DNA of 33,176 bases from Acidobacteriota bacterium (GCA_003222675.1 QHWT01000076.1:43905-77080); one strand, 5' to 3'; positions 8,408 to 16,518 are shown, counted from the stretch's first letter. The notes: generated by a model from the letters alone, not told the origin. Numbers and translations are program-made.

Positions 8408-9928
8408 ATGCAGCGATACTTGCAGGCGGCAACCGTGGCCGCACTACTGGCGTGTCTCACGATCACGACGGTCGGCGCTCAGCAAACGCCGCCGTCCCAG
8501 CCACCCCCGCGTCCCGGAGCCCCGAATCCTGCGACGCCCGGCGAGCGCACGCCGACGCCGCCGGAAACGCCGCCTCGTCCCGCGACGCCGCCGCAGCCGG
8601 CGCCGCAGCAGACCGGTGCGGCGCCGTTCGCGCCGAATGCGTACGCATCAACCTATAAACCGTTTCCGTCGCGCCCGACCGTGATTCGCAACGCGACGAT
8701 CCTGACCGCCGCAGGGCCCGCGATCGAGCGCGGGTCGATCCTGCTGCAGGACGGCAAGATCGCGGCCGTTGGTCAGGCCGTAAGTGCCCCGCCGGACGCC
8801 GCGGTCATCGACGCGACCGGAAAATGGGTGACGCCGGGGATCATCGACACGCATTCGCATCTGGGCGTGTACGCGGCTCCGGGCATCGAGTCGCTTCAGG
8901 ACGGCAACGAGATGACCAGCCCGAACACCGCGGAAGTGTCCGCGGAGCACTCGCTTTGGCCGCAGGATCCGCAGTTCGATCTCGCCCTGGCCGGCGGCGT
9001 CACCGCGATGCAGATCCTGCCCGGTTCGGCGAACCTGTTCGGCGGACGCGGCGTCACCGTGAAGAACGTCCCATCCCGCACGGCGGAAGGCATGAAATTC
9101 CCCGGTGCGCCCTACGGACTGAAGATGGCGTGCGGCGAGAATCCCAAGCGGGTATACGGCTCGCGGAACACCGCACCGCAAACGCGAATGGGCAATGTCG
9201 CCGGTTATCGCCGTGCGTGGCAGGCCGCAGCGGAATATCGCGACAGCCTGCGCCGCTGGAAGGCGTCGGGTTCCGATCCGGAAAAGCGTCCCGCGCGGAA
9301 CCTGCAGCTCGAAACGCTCGCCGGCGTGCTGGACGGCGAGATCCTCGTGCACAACCATTGCTACCGCGCCGACGAGATGGCGACGATGATCAACATCGCG
9401 AAAGAGTTCGGCTACAAGATCACGTCATTTCACCACGCCGTCGAGGCGTACAAAATTCGTGACCTGCTCGCGGACAACAACATCTGCGCGAGCATGTGGG
9501 CTGATTGGTGGGGGTTCAAGCTGGAGGCGTACGACGGCATCCGCGAGAACATCGCGCTCGTCGACCAGGCAAAGGGCTGCGCCATCGTCCATTCCGATGA
9601 TCCGAACGGCGAGCAGCGGCTGAACCAGGAAGCGGCGAAGGCGCTGCGGGCGGGATGGGAGGCGGGGTTCTCTATCGAGCGAGCAGATGCCGTGAAGTGG
9701 CTGACGCTGAATCCAGCGAAGGCGCTCGGGATCGATAAGGTCACCGGCTCGCTGGAGCCTGGCAAGAACGCGGACGTCGTGATCTGGTCCGGCGATCCGT
9801 TCAGCGTCTACAGCCGCGCCGAGCAGGTGTTCATCGATGGCGCTCTGATGTACGACCGCAGCGATCCGGAGAAACAGCCGCGCCGCGACTTCATCACCGG
9901 CCTCATGCCGCAGGGAGGTGCGCGTTGA
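8408..9928 (+). CDS. Exported amidohydrolase (imidazolonepropionase-like), metal ligands intact
   Basis: The frame is open from 8147, but ATG 8408 is chosen: it has GGGAG upstream and starts a signal peptide (MQRYLQAATVAALLACLTIT) followed by a Pro-rich linker, giving 506 residues. The amidohydrolase core has the expected ligands: HxH at H149/H151 (GIIDTHSHLG), H315/H317 (ILVHNHCYRADEM), H342/H343 (SFHHAVEAYKI) and D397 (VHSDDPNGEQR). It also has the family ending LEPGKNADVVIWSGDP. It probably hydrolyses a cyclic amide, amide or peptide-like substrate outside the cytoplasm; the substrate cannot be assigned. Its stop overlaps the TTG start of a second amidohydrolase, so the pair is co-translated and may form a complex. 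Confidence 0.93.
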   Translation: MQRYLQAATVAALLACLTITTVGAQQTPPSQPPPRPGAPNPATPGERTPTPPETPPRPATPPQPAPQQTGAAPFAPNAYASTYKPFPSRPTVIRNATILTAAGPAIERGSILLQDGKIAAVGQAVSAPPDAAVIDATGKWVTPGIIDTHSHLGVYAAPGIESLQDGNEMTSPNTAEVSAEHSLWPQDPQFDLALAGGVTAMQILPGSANLFGGRGVTVKNVPSRTAEGMKFPGAPYGLKMACGENPKRVYGSRNTAPQTRMGNVAGYRRAWQAAAEYRDSLRRWKASGSDPEKRPARNLQLETLAGVLDGEILVHNHCYRADEMATMINIAKEFGYKITSFHHAVEAYKIRDLLADNNICASMWADWWGFKLEAYDGIRENIALVDQAKGCAIVHSDDPNGEQRLNQEAAKALRAGWEAGFSIERADAVKWLTLNPAKALGIDKVTGSLEPGKNADVVIWSGDPFSVYSRAEQVFIDGALMYDRSDPEKQPRRDFITGLMPQGGAR

Positions 9929-11235
9929 AGATCGGGCTGGCTCTCGTGCTGTCGCTCGGTGTGACTGCGTCGCTCGCCGGTCAGGCGACGCGGCCTGCGC
10001 CGCGTGAAACGCCAAGGCGCGCCCCGGCAGTTCCGGCCGCCCCCGAAGTGACGATCGCCATCACGAACGCGCGCGTGTTCCCTGTTTCGGGCCAGGCGAT
10101 CGAGCGCGGGACGGTGGTGATTCGCGGGACGAAGATCGCCGCGGTGGGCGCCGGCATTCCCGTACCCTCCGGCGCACGCGTCGTCGAGGCCGAAGGGAAG
10201 ATCGTCACGCCAGGCTGGATCGAGTCAGCAACGCAGATCGGGATCGTTGAGATTCAGTCCGGCGCGGAGGGCACCGACGATCAGTCGACGACCGACAAGG
10301 AGCTCAGTGCCGCATTCGACGTGGTCGACGGCTTCAACGGGGAATCGACCGTGATTCCCGTGACGCGCGTCGAAGGCATCACGCGCGCCGTCGTGACGCC
10401 ATCGGGATCGGGCCACGTGCTGCTCGGTCAGGGCGCCATGTTCGATCTCAGCGGTGCGCAGGTGCCGGCGAGCGTCGTAAAAGCTCCTGTCGCGATGTTT
10501 GCGAACCTCGGGGAGGCGGGTGCCGCATCCGAAGGAGGGTCGAGGGCGTCGGCGATGCTTCGCCTTCGCGAGGCGCTGCAGGATGCGATCGATTTCGAGC
10601 GGCATGGCGTAGCGTGGGCCAACGCGCAACGCCGTACCTATGCGCGCGGCCGCCTCGATCTCGAAGCGCTGGGCCCCGTCGTCCGCGGCGAGCTGCCGCT
10701 CGCCATCAATGCAAACCGCGCCAGCGATCTGCTCGCGGCGATGCGGCTCGCAGACGAGTTCCACCTGAAGCTGATCCTGATGGGCGCGATCGAAGGATGG
10801 CGTGTGGCCGATCAGCTCGCCGCGCGCAAGGTGCCGGTCGTGATCAAGCCGCTGACCAACATCCCCAGCTTTGACGCGCTCGGCGCGACGCTCGAGAACG
10901 CCGCGCGCCTCTCGAAAGCGGGCGCGACGCTCGTTCTGTCGTCGTTCGACACGCATAACGCGCGCAACCTTCGGCAGGAAGCGGGCAACGCCATCGCGAA
11001 CGGTCTCGATCGCGACGCGGCGCTCCGCGCCGTGACGCTCGAACCCGCGCGCGTCTGGGGCGTGGCGGAACGGATTGGATCTCTTGAAGCAGGTAAAGAT
11101 GCAGACGTCGTCGTCTGGTCCGGCGATCCATTCGAACTGACGACGCGCGCCGAACACGTATTTATCGCGGGCCGGGAGGTCTCGAGCGATACGCGGCAGA
11201 AGCAGTTGTTTGAGAAGTACAAGACGATCAAATAG
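9925..11235 (+). CDS. Exported amidohydrolase homologue without metal ligands (probable pseudoenzyme subunit)
   Basis: Starts at TTG 9925, overlapping the upstream stop (TTGA), with a strong GGGAGG just before it. It begins MKIGLALVLSLGVTASLAGQ, a signal peptide. The amidohydrolase fold is evident from VTPGWIESATQIG, LADEFHLKLILMGAIEGW and GSLEAGKDADVVVWSGDPFE. Every metal position of the upstream paralogue is replaced: HxH is A102/Q104; the NHCYRA strand reads NANRAS; SFHHAVEAY reads LMGAIEGW; HSDDP reads SSFDTH. Catalysis by the usual mechanism is therefore unlikely. The coupling and matched architecture suggest a regulatory or structural partner of the first enzyme; that is inference. The frame is intact, which argues against simple decay. 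Confidence 0.88.
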   Translation: MKIGLALVLSLGVTASLAGQATRPAPRETPRRAPAVPAAPEVTIAITNARVFPVSGQAIERGTVVIRGTKIAAVGAGIPVPSGARVVEAEGKIVTPGWIESATQIGIVEIQSGAEGTDDQSTTDKELSAAFDVVDGFNGESTVIPVTRVEGITRAVVTPSGSGHVLLGQGAMFDLSGAQVPASVVKAPVAMFANLGEAGAASEGGSRASAMLRLREALQDAIDFERHGVAWANAQRRTYARGRLDLEALGPVVRGELPLAINANRASDLLAAMRLADEFHLKLILMGAIEGWRVADQLAARKVPVVIKPLTNIPSFDALGATLENAARLSKAGATLVLSSFDTHNARNLRQEAGNAIANGLDRDAALRAVTLEPARVWGVAERIGSLEAGKDADVVVWSGDPFELTTRAEHVFIAGREVSSDTRQKQLFEKYKTIK

Positions 11236-11370
11236 GTGTGCACCGTGCGAGCCGTGTGGCGCGCTTCCGCAGCCGCAGAATGGTCAGGGCGATCGCGACT
11301 GAGATCAGCGGCGCGGGTTCGGGAACCGGCGCGGTCTGACTGCCCGACAGGCGGAACGTTCCCTGTGCCA
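11228..11370 (-). pseudogene. Orphan PEP-CTERM sorting tail (remnant)
   Basis: On the minus strand a frame reads GTFRLSGSQTAPVPEPAP, then a hydrophobic stretch (LISVAIALTIL) and a basic tail (RLRKRATRLAR), ending at a TGA at 11230-11228. This is the tripartite PEP-CTERM signal recognised by exosortases. An in-frame TAG lies only seven codons before this stretch, and no full secreted protein precedes it; only the methyltransferase stop lies upstream on this strand. A short GTG-initiated peptide is formally possible but lacks a signal peptide. I read it as the leftover end of a deleted cell-surface protein gene. Confidence 0.5.
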
Positions 11371-11487
11371 CGATCTACGCGGCGATTACCACGTCAAGGC
11401 TCAGGACGGCCCAGGCGCGAAGCGGAAAGCGAATGCCGAAACCTCAGCCACGCGCTCGACGCGGCGGGAATTGTCGCGACACTTGAG

Positions 11488-12459
11488 CTACGGTCTCGCG
11501 CAGCTCGCGCGACGCCCGATAGTAAAGAACAGGCCGCCCTCGCGCCCGAGCGTCCAGATCCATTCGAGCTGGGCCAACCATCCCTCGAGCAGCCAATTGT
11601 CGGGCGCGCGCGCGAATAGATCCTCCGGCTCTCCGTCGAGCAAGGCGCTGGGGTACGCCCGGAGGTACTCGACGCCATTCTCCGCAAACCAGCCTTGCAC
11701 CTCCGAGAGCGTGTGACTGTGCTCTTCGGGATGCTGATATTGATCGCGCAGCCACGCGTCGCGCCGCGCCGGCTCATATTGTCGCTCTCGCAGCACCGCA
11801 TCGAACGCGACGAGCCGGTCACCGGAGAGGCGCGCTGCGACACGTCGAAGCCTGGCCGGCAGACGCGCGAACGCATTGTAGACGCCGAGCACGATCGTTC
11901 CGCCCGGCCTTGCGAGTTGCGCGAGGCGTGCGAACGAGGCGCGCGGGTCCGGTGTATGGTGCAGCACGCCCGACGAGTACACCACGTCGAACGCACCTCG
12001 CTTGAGTCCCGGGCGCTGCAGATCGGTCTCGACGAACTGCACGCGATCAACTCGGAAACGCTGAGCGGCGGCGGCGGCGAGCCGCAGCGACTCCCGCGTC
12101 ATGTCGGCGCCGACGATCACGCGGTCGGCGCGCGCGAGGAACAGACACATCTGGCCCGTCCCGCATCCGACATCGACAATCCGCGCGTCGCCGGGAATCG
12201 CCCGATCGATCAACCGTGGAAACGGACTCCGTTCAGCCCGCGCGCGAAGCGCGTGCAGACTGTCGTGAGGTGGATAGCCGGGGAAGGGGGCCCGTTCGTA
12301 GAAACGGCGCACCGCATCGGTGCGGTCATCGCAGGGAAGTCTCAGGGCAGCAATCCCGTCGAGTACGTCGTAGCGAGCGCCGCACCCGCAGCACGACCAG
12401 TCCGCCGCGAGCGTCCCTGCGCATGCCGGGCACGCGAGCAGCTCGCGGAAGTCGTCCAC
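11488..12459 (-). CDS. Class I SAM-dependent methyltransferase with N-terminal zinc ribbon
   Basis: The open frame runs upstream to 12687 through the DUF5989 gene, but GTG 12459 is preferred. It follows the DUF5989 stop by five bases and gives 323 residues starting at the FRELLACPACAG segment. The N-terminal cysteines (CPAC, then CCGC) form a Trm112-like zinc ribbon. They are followed by methyltransferase motif I, IVDVGCGTGQ, the acidic end of strand 2 (GADMT) and FDVVYSSGVLHHTPDP, typical of Methyltransf_11/25 enzymes. The C-terminal 130 residues (QYQHPEEHSHTLSEVQGWF) are a family-specific extension. Substrate unknown. As the last gene of the carbamoyltransferase operon, it probably modifies the same product, perhaps a sugar or polysaccharide. 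Confidence 0.85.
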   Translation of the reverse strand: MDDFRELLACPACAGTLAADWSCCGCGARYDVLDGIAALRLPCDDRTDAVRRFYERAPFPGYPPHDSLHALRARAERSPFPRLIDRAIPGDARIVDVGCGTGQMCLFLARADRVIVGADMTRESLRLAAAAAQRFRVDRVQFVETDLQRPGLKRGAFDVVYSSGVLHHTPDPRASFARLAQLARPGGTIVLGVYNAFARLPARLRRVAARLSGDRLVAFDAVLRERQYEPARRDAWLRDQYQHPEEHSHTLSEVQGWFAENGVEYLRAYPSALLDGEPEDLFARAPDNWLLEGWLAQLEWIWTLGREGGLFFTIGRRASCARP

Positions 12460-12464
12460 AACAC

Positions 12465-12638
12465 TCAGAAGATCGCGTAGATGAACGGAGCGAGCGCCTC
12501 GACGGTCGTCGCGAGGATCAGCACGAGGCCGAATACGCAGAGAAATACGGCCAGGGGCAGGAGCCAGCGGTTGCCCGACTCGCTCCGCCAGGTGCCGCGG
12601 ATGAGATCCGCGATCGAGCCGCCCGCCGTTCCCAGCAT
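12465..12638 (-). CDS. DUF5989-family small membrane protein (57 residues)
   Basis: Begins at ATG 12638, two bases after the carbamoyltransferase stop (TGATCATG), and ends at TGA 12467-12465. The 57 residues comprise an amphipathic N-terminus (SIADLIRGTWRSE), one membrane helix (WLLPLAVFLCVFGLVLILAT) and the family ending APFIYAIF. Small DUF5989 proteins of this design are repeatedly found beside COG2192 carbamoyltransferases and SxtJ-like membrane proteins, which fits the position here. No SxtJ homologue is seen. The role is unknown; a membrane anchor or adaptor for the carbamoyltransferase is a reasonable guess. A longer in-frame reading from 12974 overlaps the carbamoyltransferase and is not supported. 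Confidence 0.85.
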   Translation of the reverse strand: MLGTAGGSIADLIRGTWRSESGNRWLLPLAVFLCVFGLVLILATTVEALAPFIYAIF

Positions 12639-12640
12639 GA

Positions 12641-14449
12641 TCAGACGCCGCCGGATCCCGCCAGGCTTCCTGACCACCATGCCACATCCTCCTTCAGCGG
12701 TCGCGCCCGTACCGTCGCGCGCTTCGACACCAGCGTCGGGCCCGCGACGAGCACATCGATTCCGCACCGCCGGAACGTCGAGTAGCCTTCGAGCGCACGC
12801 GTGACGATGGGTTCGCCGGAGAGATTGAACGACGTGTTGAGCAGCACCGGAATCCCGCTCCGACGTCCGTACGCCTCGAGCAGCGCGTGCAGCCGCGGGG
12901 CCATTTCGCGCTCGAGCGCCTGCAATCGTGCCGAGCCGTCGATGTGGGTGATCGCGGCGAGCCGCGCCCTCCACTCAGGTCTGACCGGGAACACACCGGA
13001 CATGAAGCGCGCGAGCCGCGCGCCGCCCGGGGGCAGCTCGAAATAGGTGTCGGCCGCCTCGATCGGCACCACCGGAGCGAATGGCCGAAACTCTTCACGG
13101 TATTTGATGTCGCGATTGAGCCGGTCCCGCATCTCGTGTGAATGCGGCGCGGCCAGGATACTGCGATGTCCGAGGGCGCGCGGCCCGAACTCCGTTGCGC
13201 CGTCCATCCAGCCGATCACGCGGTCGGCCGCGAGCTCGTCGGCAACCCGTTCGATCATCGCGGCGTCTTCGAGCTCAATGACATCCTGATCGTCCTCGCG
13301 CGCCGCCCGCGCCAGCTCCTTCGCGTCTACCTCGGGTCCCCAGAAGGGATGATCGGGCACGTCGCGGTCCGGGTTGCCGAGATAAATGCGGTCGGCGTAG
13401 AGCGCCGCGCCCACTGCGCAACCGGCGTCGCCGGGAGCCGGAGGAACGAACAGGCGCTCGAAGCCGGATTCGGCAAGTATCCGTGCGTTGGCGACGCCGT
13501 TGAGCGCCACGCCGCCGCCAAAACACAAATCCGACAAGCCGGTCTCCTGATGAAGCGCGCGCGCGATGTCGACCAGCGTGTCTTCGAGTACCCGCTGGAC
13601 GCTGGCGGCGCAATCCGCGAAGCGTCGACCGTCCGCGGTCTCGAGATCGATCGGGTCGTAGGGGTTACGCGGTGGCCCGAACAGCTCGACGAACCGCGAG
13701 GAGTACGATCGACTCGCGGTCGTCTGGTACTCGAAGTACTCCGGGACGAGCGCGAAGGCGCCATCCGGAGTACGACGAATCAACTTGCCGACCTGGCCGG
13801 TCAGTGTCGGCCGCCCGTAGGCGGCCAGGCCCATGACCTTGTACTCGTCCTCGTTGACCGCGAAGCCGAGATACGCGGTGAAGGTCGAATACAGCATGCC
13901 GAGCGAATGCGGGAACCTGATTTCGCGGAGCAGTGTGATGTCCGTACGGCCGTCGCGCCGCCGCTCGCCGTGACCGACCGTCAGCGTCGCCCATTCGCCG
14001 ACGCCGTCGGCGGTCAGGATTGCGGCGCGCCGCGTGGGCGCCGTGAGGAACGCGGCAGCAGCGTGCGATTCGTGGTGCTGCGTGAAAAGGATCTTGTCGC
14101 GCGGAACGCCGAGATGCGACGAGATGATGCCGCGTGCCCAGACCTTTTCGCCGAGCGAATTCTTCATCGCGTTCGGAAACGATCGCCACGAACGCGGGAA
14201 CGCCCGGAGCGCGCAGGTCAGAATCCTCTCGAACTTCAGCATGCTGCGCTCGTAGAAGACCACCGCGTCGAGATCGGCCGGCTCGAGCGCGGCGTGGTTG
14301 AGGCACCACTCGATGGCTGCCGCCGGAAACGCGGCGTCGTTCTTGTGCCGCGACAGACGCTCTTCCTGCACCGCGCAGACCGGCACGCCGTCGACCAGGA
14401 GCGCGGCGGCCGAATCATGGTAGTGCGCCGAGATGCCGAGAACCTTCAT
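12641..14449 (-). CDS. Carbamoyltransferase of the NodU/CmcH family (COG2192)
   Basis: A protein of 602 residues, full length for the family. It starts MKVLGISAHYHDSAAALLVD, the ASKHA-like N-terminus, with CAVQEERLSRHKND next and the conserved catalytic-site motif TQHHESHAAAAF. Further on are DLCFGGGVALNGVAN and the C-terminal domain with FGPRALGHRSILAAP and IPVLLNTSFNLSGEPIV. These enzymes move a carbamoyl group from carbamoyl phosphate, through a carbamoyl-adenylate, to a hydroxyl of a sugar or other metabolite. ATG 14449 directly abuts the TGA of the ferritin-like gene (TGAATG), so the genes are translationally linked. The acceptor is not evident; the neighbouring PEP-CTERM and SGNH fragments point weakly to cell-surface polysaccharide. 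Confidence 0.95.
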   Translation of the reverse strand: MKVLGISAHYHDSAAALLVDGVPVCAVQEERLSRHKNDAAFPAAAIEWCLNHAALEPADLDAVVFYERSMLKFERILTCALRAFPRSWRSFPNAMKNSLGEKVWARGIISSHLGVPRDKILFTQHHESHAAAAFLTAPTRRAAILTADGVGEWATLTVGHGERRRDGRTDITLLREIRFPHSLGMLYSTFTAYLGFAVNEDEYKVMGLAAYGRPTLTGQVGKLIRRTPDGAFALVPEYFEYQTTASRSYSSRFVELFGPPRNPYDPIDLETADGRRFADCAASVQRVLEDTLVDIARALHQETGLSDLCFGGGVALNGVANARILAESGFERLFVPPAPGDAGCAVGAALYADRIYLGNPDRDVPDHPFWGPEVDAKELARAAREDDQDVIELEDAAMIERVADELAADRVIGWMDGATEFGPRALGHRSILAAPHSHEMRDRLNRDIKYREEFRPFAPVVPIEAADTYFELPPGGARLARFMSGVFPVRPEWRARLAAITHIDGSARLQALEREMAPRLHALLEAYGRRSGIPVLLNTSFNLSGEPIVTRALEGYSTFRRCGIDVLVAGPTLVSKRATVRARPLKEDVAWWSGSLAGSGGV

Positions 14450-15202
14450 TCAGTATTGTCCCGTCGGCGAATCGTCTCGCGTGCGCGAGATCGGCGTCCA
14501 CCCGACCGGCTCCCGCCGTTCCGCGCGTCTGGCCATCCACGCAAACGGCGGCAGCAGGATGAAATACATGATCGTGAGGACGGCGTTCCCCACGACGCTC
14601 GCGATCCCGGCCGCGACACGCAGATATCGTTTCCACAGCCGGCTCGCCCGCGCGCGCCACACCTGCCACCGGTACGATCGGGGCATCACGCGCGCGAGCT
14701 GCGTGTACGTGTAGTTCATATGAAAGACTTCATCGCGAAGGATCTCTTCGAAGATGGCGCGCGTCTGCGGATCATCATCCACGAGATCACGGTAGATGGT
14801 GAAGCGGCCTGCGGCCGCTTTCTCCGCCACGTGCAGAAAGGCGAGGAGACGATGATCCGGCTCATCCTGGATCGAGAGATCGTCGAGACCATGGCCGCCG
14901 GGAAGCGGGGTGCCGTTGAACAGCGTCCTCAATCGAGTGGAACGCGTGCGAAGGAGGGCGGCGCCGCGCTGACGGAACAGATCGCCGTGATGCAGTTCGT
15001 CGATGGCGTGCTCGAGATAGAGTCGACGCAGCAACGCGTCCGGTGTCACCTCAGCCGCACGCAGAATGTCACGTCCACCGTCGGACTCGACTTCGGCAAA
15101 TGCGAGCAATTTGCGTACTCGCCGATCGAAATCGTTCCAGACCCACCGGTGAACCGGGAGCAGGATCCGATCCAGTGGCGCAACTCGGGCTAGAGGCGAC
15201 AT
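14450..15202 (-). CDS. Ferritin-like di-iron protein, first gene of the carbamoyltransferase operon
   Basis: The frame opens at 15295, but ATG 15202 has GAGGG six bases upstream and gives 250 residues. Four helices carry a di-iron pattern: Glu in the LAFAEVE or YLEHA segment, DELHHGDLF (ExxH), FLHVAEKAAAG (Glu) and ILRDEVFHMNY (DExxH). This resembles the ferritin-like superfamily and possibly di-iron oxygenases or desaturases acting on lipids or carrier-bound substrates. A hydrophobic segment near residues 205-228 (GNAVLTIMYFILLPPFAW) suggests membrane association. It immediately precedes the carbamoyltransferase with adjacent stop and start, so it is likely to act on the same pathway. Exact ligand assignment and activity are inferred from spacing only. 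Confidence 0.75.
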   Translation of the reverse strand: MSPLARVAPLDRILLPVHRWVWNDFDRRVRKLLAFAEVESDGGRDILRAAEVTPDALLRRLYLEHAIDELHHGDLFRQRGAALLRTRSTRLRTLFNGTPLPGGHGLDDLSIQDEPDHRLLAFLHVAEKAAAGRFTIYRDLVDDDPQTRAIFEEILRDEVFHMNYTYTQLARVMPRSYRWQVWRARASRLWKRYLRVAAGIASVVGNAVLTIMYFILLPPFAWMARRAERREPVGWTPISRTRDDSPTGQY

Positions 15203-15303
15203 ATCGACCCTCGGGGAGCAGCAGATTAGCATATCCGTCTGGACGCTGAACATTCTGTGATTCCGACGCCGTATCAAGGCCGCTATTCCGAACATCCGCC
15301 GCG

Positions 15304-15655
15304 CCCCTGATCACCGAGAGCACGGTCGCATCGATTGGTACCGTACTCCTGGGCATCGCCGTCGTCGCCAACCAGCGCTGGCTGGATAACACGCGAAGTC
15401 CTTCGTGCGATGGTCGCGCTCGCCGCGGCGCGCCGGGCCACGGCGGTCATTGTGGTGCCGCAGTTCGGCGCCGAAGCTGCGGTCGAACAACCGCTGCGGC
15501 GCCGGATCCTCGACGAACCGGGGCTGCCTTACGTGCTGGTTGAAATTGATCCGGCCTGGCGCGTGTCCGGCGACGTGCATCCGAACGCGCGCGCGGCCTA
15601 CGCGATCGCCGCTGTCGCCGCCACCAAGCTCACAAGCCTGCCGAAATCGCCGTGA
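15304..15655 (+). pseudogene. C-terminal fragment of an SGNH/GDSL-type hydrolase
   Basis: The frame ending at TGA 15653-15655 reads LRAMVALAAARRATAVIVVP, then LPYVLVEIDPAWRVSGDVHP followed by NARAAYAIAAVAA. This is the terminal strand and helix of SGNH hydrolases, including the catalytic D-x-H pair in GDVHPN. No block I GDS motif and no convincing start are present. Just upstream, in a different frame, a hydrophobic stretch (ASIGTVLLGIAVVANQRWLD) may be the membrane anchor of the same gene, now joined after loss of the middle. SGNH proteins are often found beside carbamoyltransferase/DUF5989 genes, so this may be a lost member of that cluster, although it lies on the opposite strand. Confidence 0.5.
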
Positions 15656-15749
15656 TGGATGGTCTGCCGGCGCGCACCTGCCCCGCCGCTCGATCGCGCA
15701 ACTGAGCGATGTCTTGAGGCAGTGAGATCTGTTCGAGGCGCTTCACGCG

Positions 15750-15932
15750 TCACGTACGATTCGCGCGGAGAGCGGGCAGTGGCTTGAGCACCAGCGCATT
15801 CACCACGCTGAAGACCAGCGTGTTGGCGCCAATGCCGAGCGCGAGGGATACGACTGCGGTTGCCGTAAAGAGCGGCGCGCGGCGGAGCGTCCGCACCGCA
15901 CAGCGCACATCCCGGCTGAAGTCGTCGATCAT
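15750..15932 (-). pseudogene. N-terminal fragment of an ADOP permease
   Basis: ATG 15932 opens 60 codons reading [20 protein letters not shown], then [20 protein letters not shown] and [12 protein letters not shown]. This is the characteristic first helix of duplicated orphan permeases, including the LALGIGAN and VFSVVN motifs seen in the two complete copies in this window. After KPLP the similarity stops at once and a TGA follows at 15752-15750. About 750 residues are therefore missing. It is a 3'-truncated copy; homologous deletion between ADOP paralogues is one possible origin. Confidence 0.75.
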
Positions 15933-15989
15933 GCGGGCTGCTTCGTGCCTCGGAGGCGCACCTCGAGCGCGTCAAATCCCGTGAAATTC

Positions 15990-15995
15990 TATAAT
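15990..15995 (+). promoter_or_regulatory. Candidate -10 element (TATAAT) for the bactofilin gene
   Basis: A perfect TATAAT lies 52 bases upstream of the bactofilin ATG in an AT-rich patch (GAAATTCTATAATGATTA), unusual for this GC-rich sequence. No good -35 hexamer is seen at standard spacing, so it may use an extended or alternative sigma contact. Confidence 0.4.
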
Positions 15996-16047
15996 GATTA
16001 CCCTGCGATCAGGTGCATGCCTGAAACCATTGGCCAAGGAGAACTGA

Positions 16048-16470
16048 ATGTCGACTGCAGACACGTTGCGCGAGCGAGAGCAGAGCAATTCTTCGCCCGC
16101 GACGAAACCGGCCGTTGATGAGCGTCGCGTCACCGCGTGGATCGGACAAGGCGTGGTCGTCGAGGGCAGAATCACGAGCGCCCAGGATCTCAGGATCGAC
16201 GGCAAGGTCGACGGCACGATCGAGGTCGGCAGCCACGGGCTGATCCTCGGCGCCAGCGCCGCCGTCAAGGCGAATCTCGTCGCCAGATCGATCTTAATCA
16301 GCGGCGCGGTGATCGGGAACGTCACGGCCACCGACAGGGTCGACCTGCAGGCGACGGGCTCGGTGGTAGGTGATATCAGCGCGCCACGACTCGTCCTCGT
16401 CGACGGCGCGATCGTCAAGGGCAAGGTCACTGTCGGCGGCGATCGCGCGACGAGGAATCCGCGCGGGTGA
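16048..16470 (+). CDS. Bactofilin (polymer-forming cytoskeletal protein)
   Basis: A protein of 140 residues with the bactofilin (DUF583) core between about residues 30 and 130. Short beta turns repeat roughly every 18 residues: IGQGVVVEGRITSAQDLRID, GKVDGTIEVGSHGLILGASA, IGNVTATDRVDLQATGSVVG and DISAPRLVLVDGAIVKGKVT. The flexible, polar N- and C-terminal tails (TATNRNPRG-like end) are typical. Bactofilins self-assemble without nucleotide into filaments that scaffold cell-wall or envelope enzymes. ATG 16048 follows an AAGGAG ribosome site. No M23 peptidase, the frequent partner, lies nearby; the next gene is an ADOP permease, about 140 bases on. Confidence 0.95.
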   Translation: MSTADTLREREQSNSSPATKPAVDERRVTAWIGQGVVVEGRITSAQDLRIDGKVDGTIEVGSHGLILGASAAVKANLVARSILISGAVIGNVTATDRVDLQATGSVVGDISAPRLVLVDGAIVKGKVTVGGDRATRNPRG

Positions 16471-16518
16471 GCGCGACGCGGCTGACAATACGCGAGCCTG
16501 CGCCACTCCACGTTACAG

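Noticed and set aside
10225-11157. A 310-codon minus-strand frame opposite the second amidohydrolase
   Set aside because: Arg/His-rich shadow without any recognisable domain; the plus-strand protein is well supported.
11360-11465. A plus-strand reading (DLRGDYHVKAQDGPGAKRK) in the gap after the amidohydrolases
   Set aside because: Short, no start or ribosome site, and no recognised family.
12460-12687. N-terminal extension of the methyltransferase through the DUF5989 gene
   Set aside because: The extension is an out-of-frame reading of a well-supported small membrane protein; GTG 12459 follows that gene directly.
13142-15193. A 683-codon open frame on the plus strand
   Set aside because: It lies entirely antisense to the carbamoyltransferase and ferritin-like genes, has no family motifs and an Arg-rich composition typical of shadow frames in GC-rich DNA.
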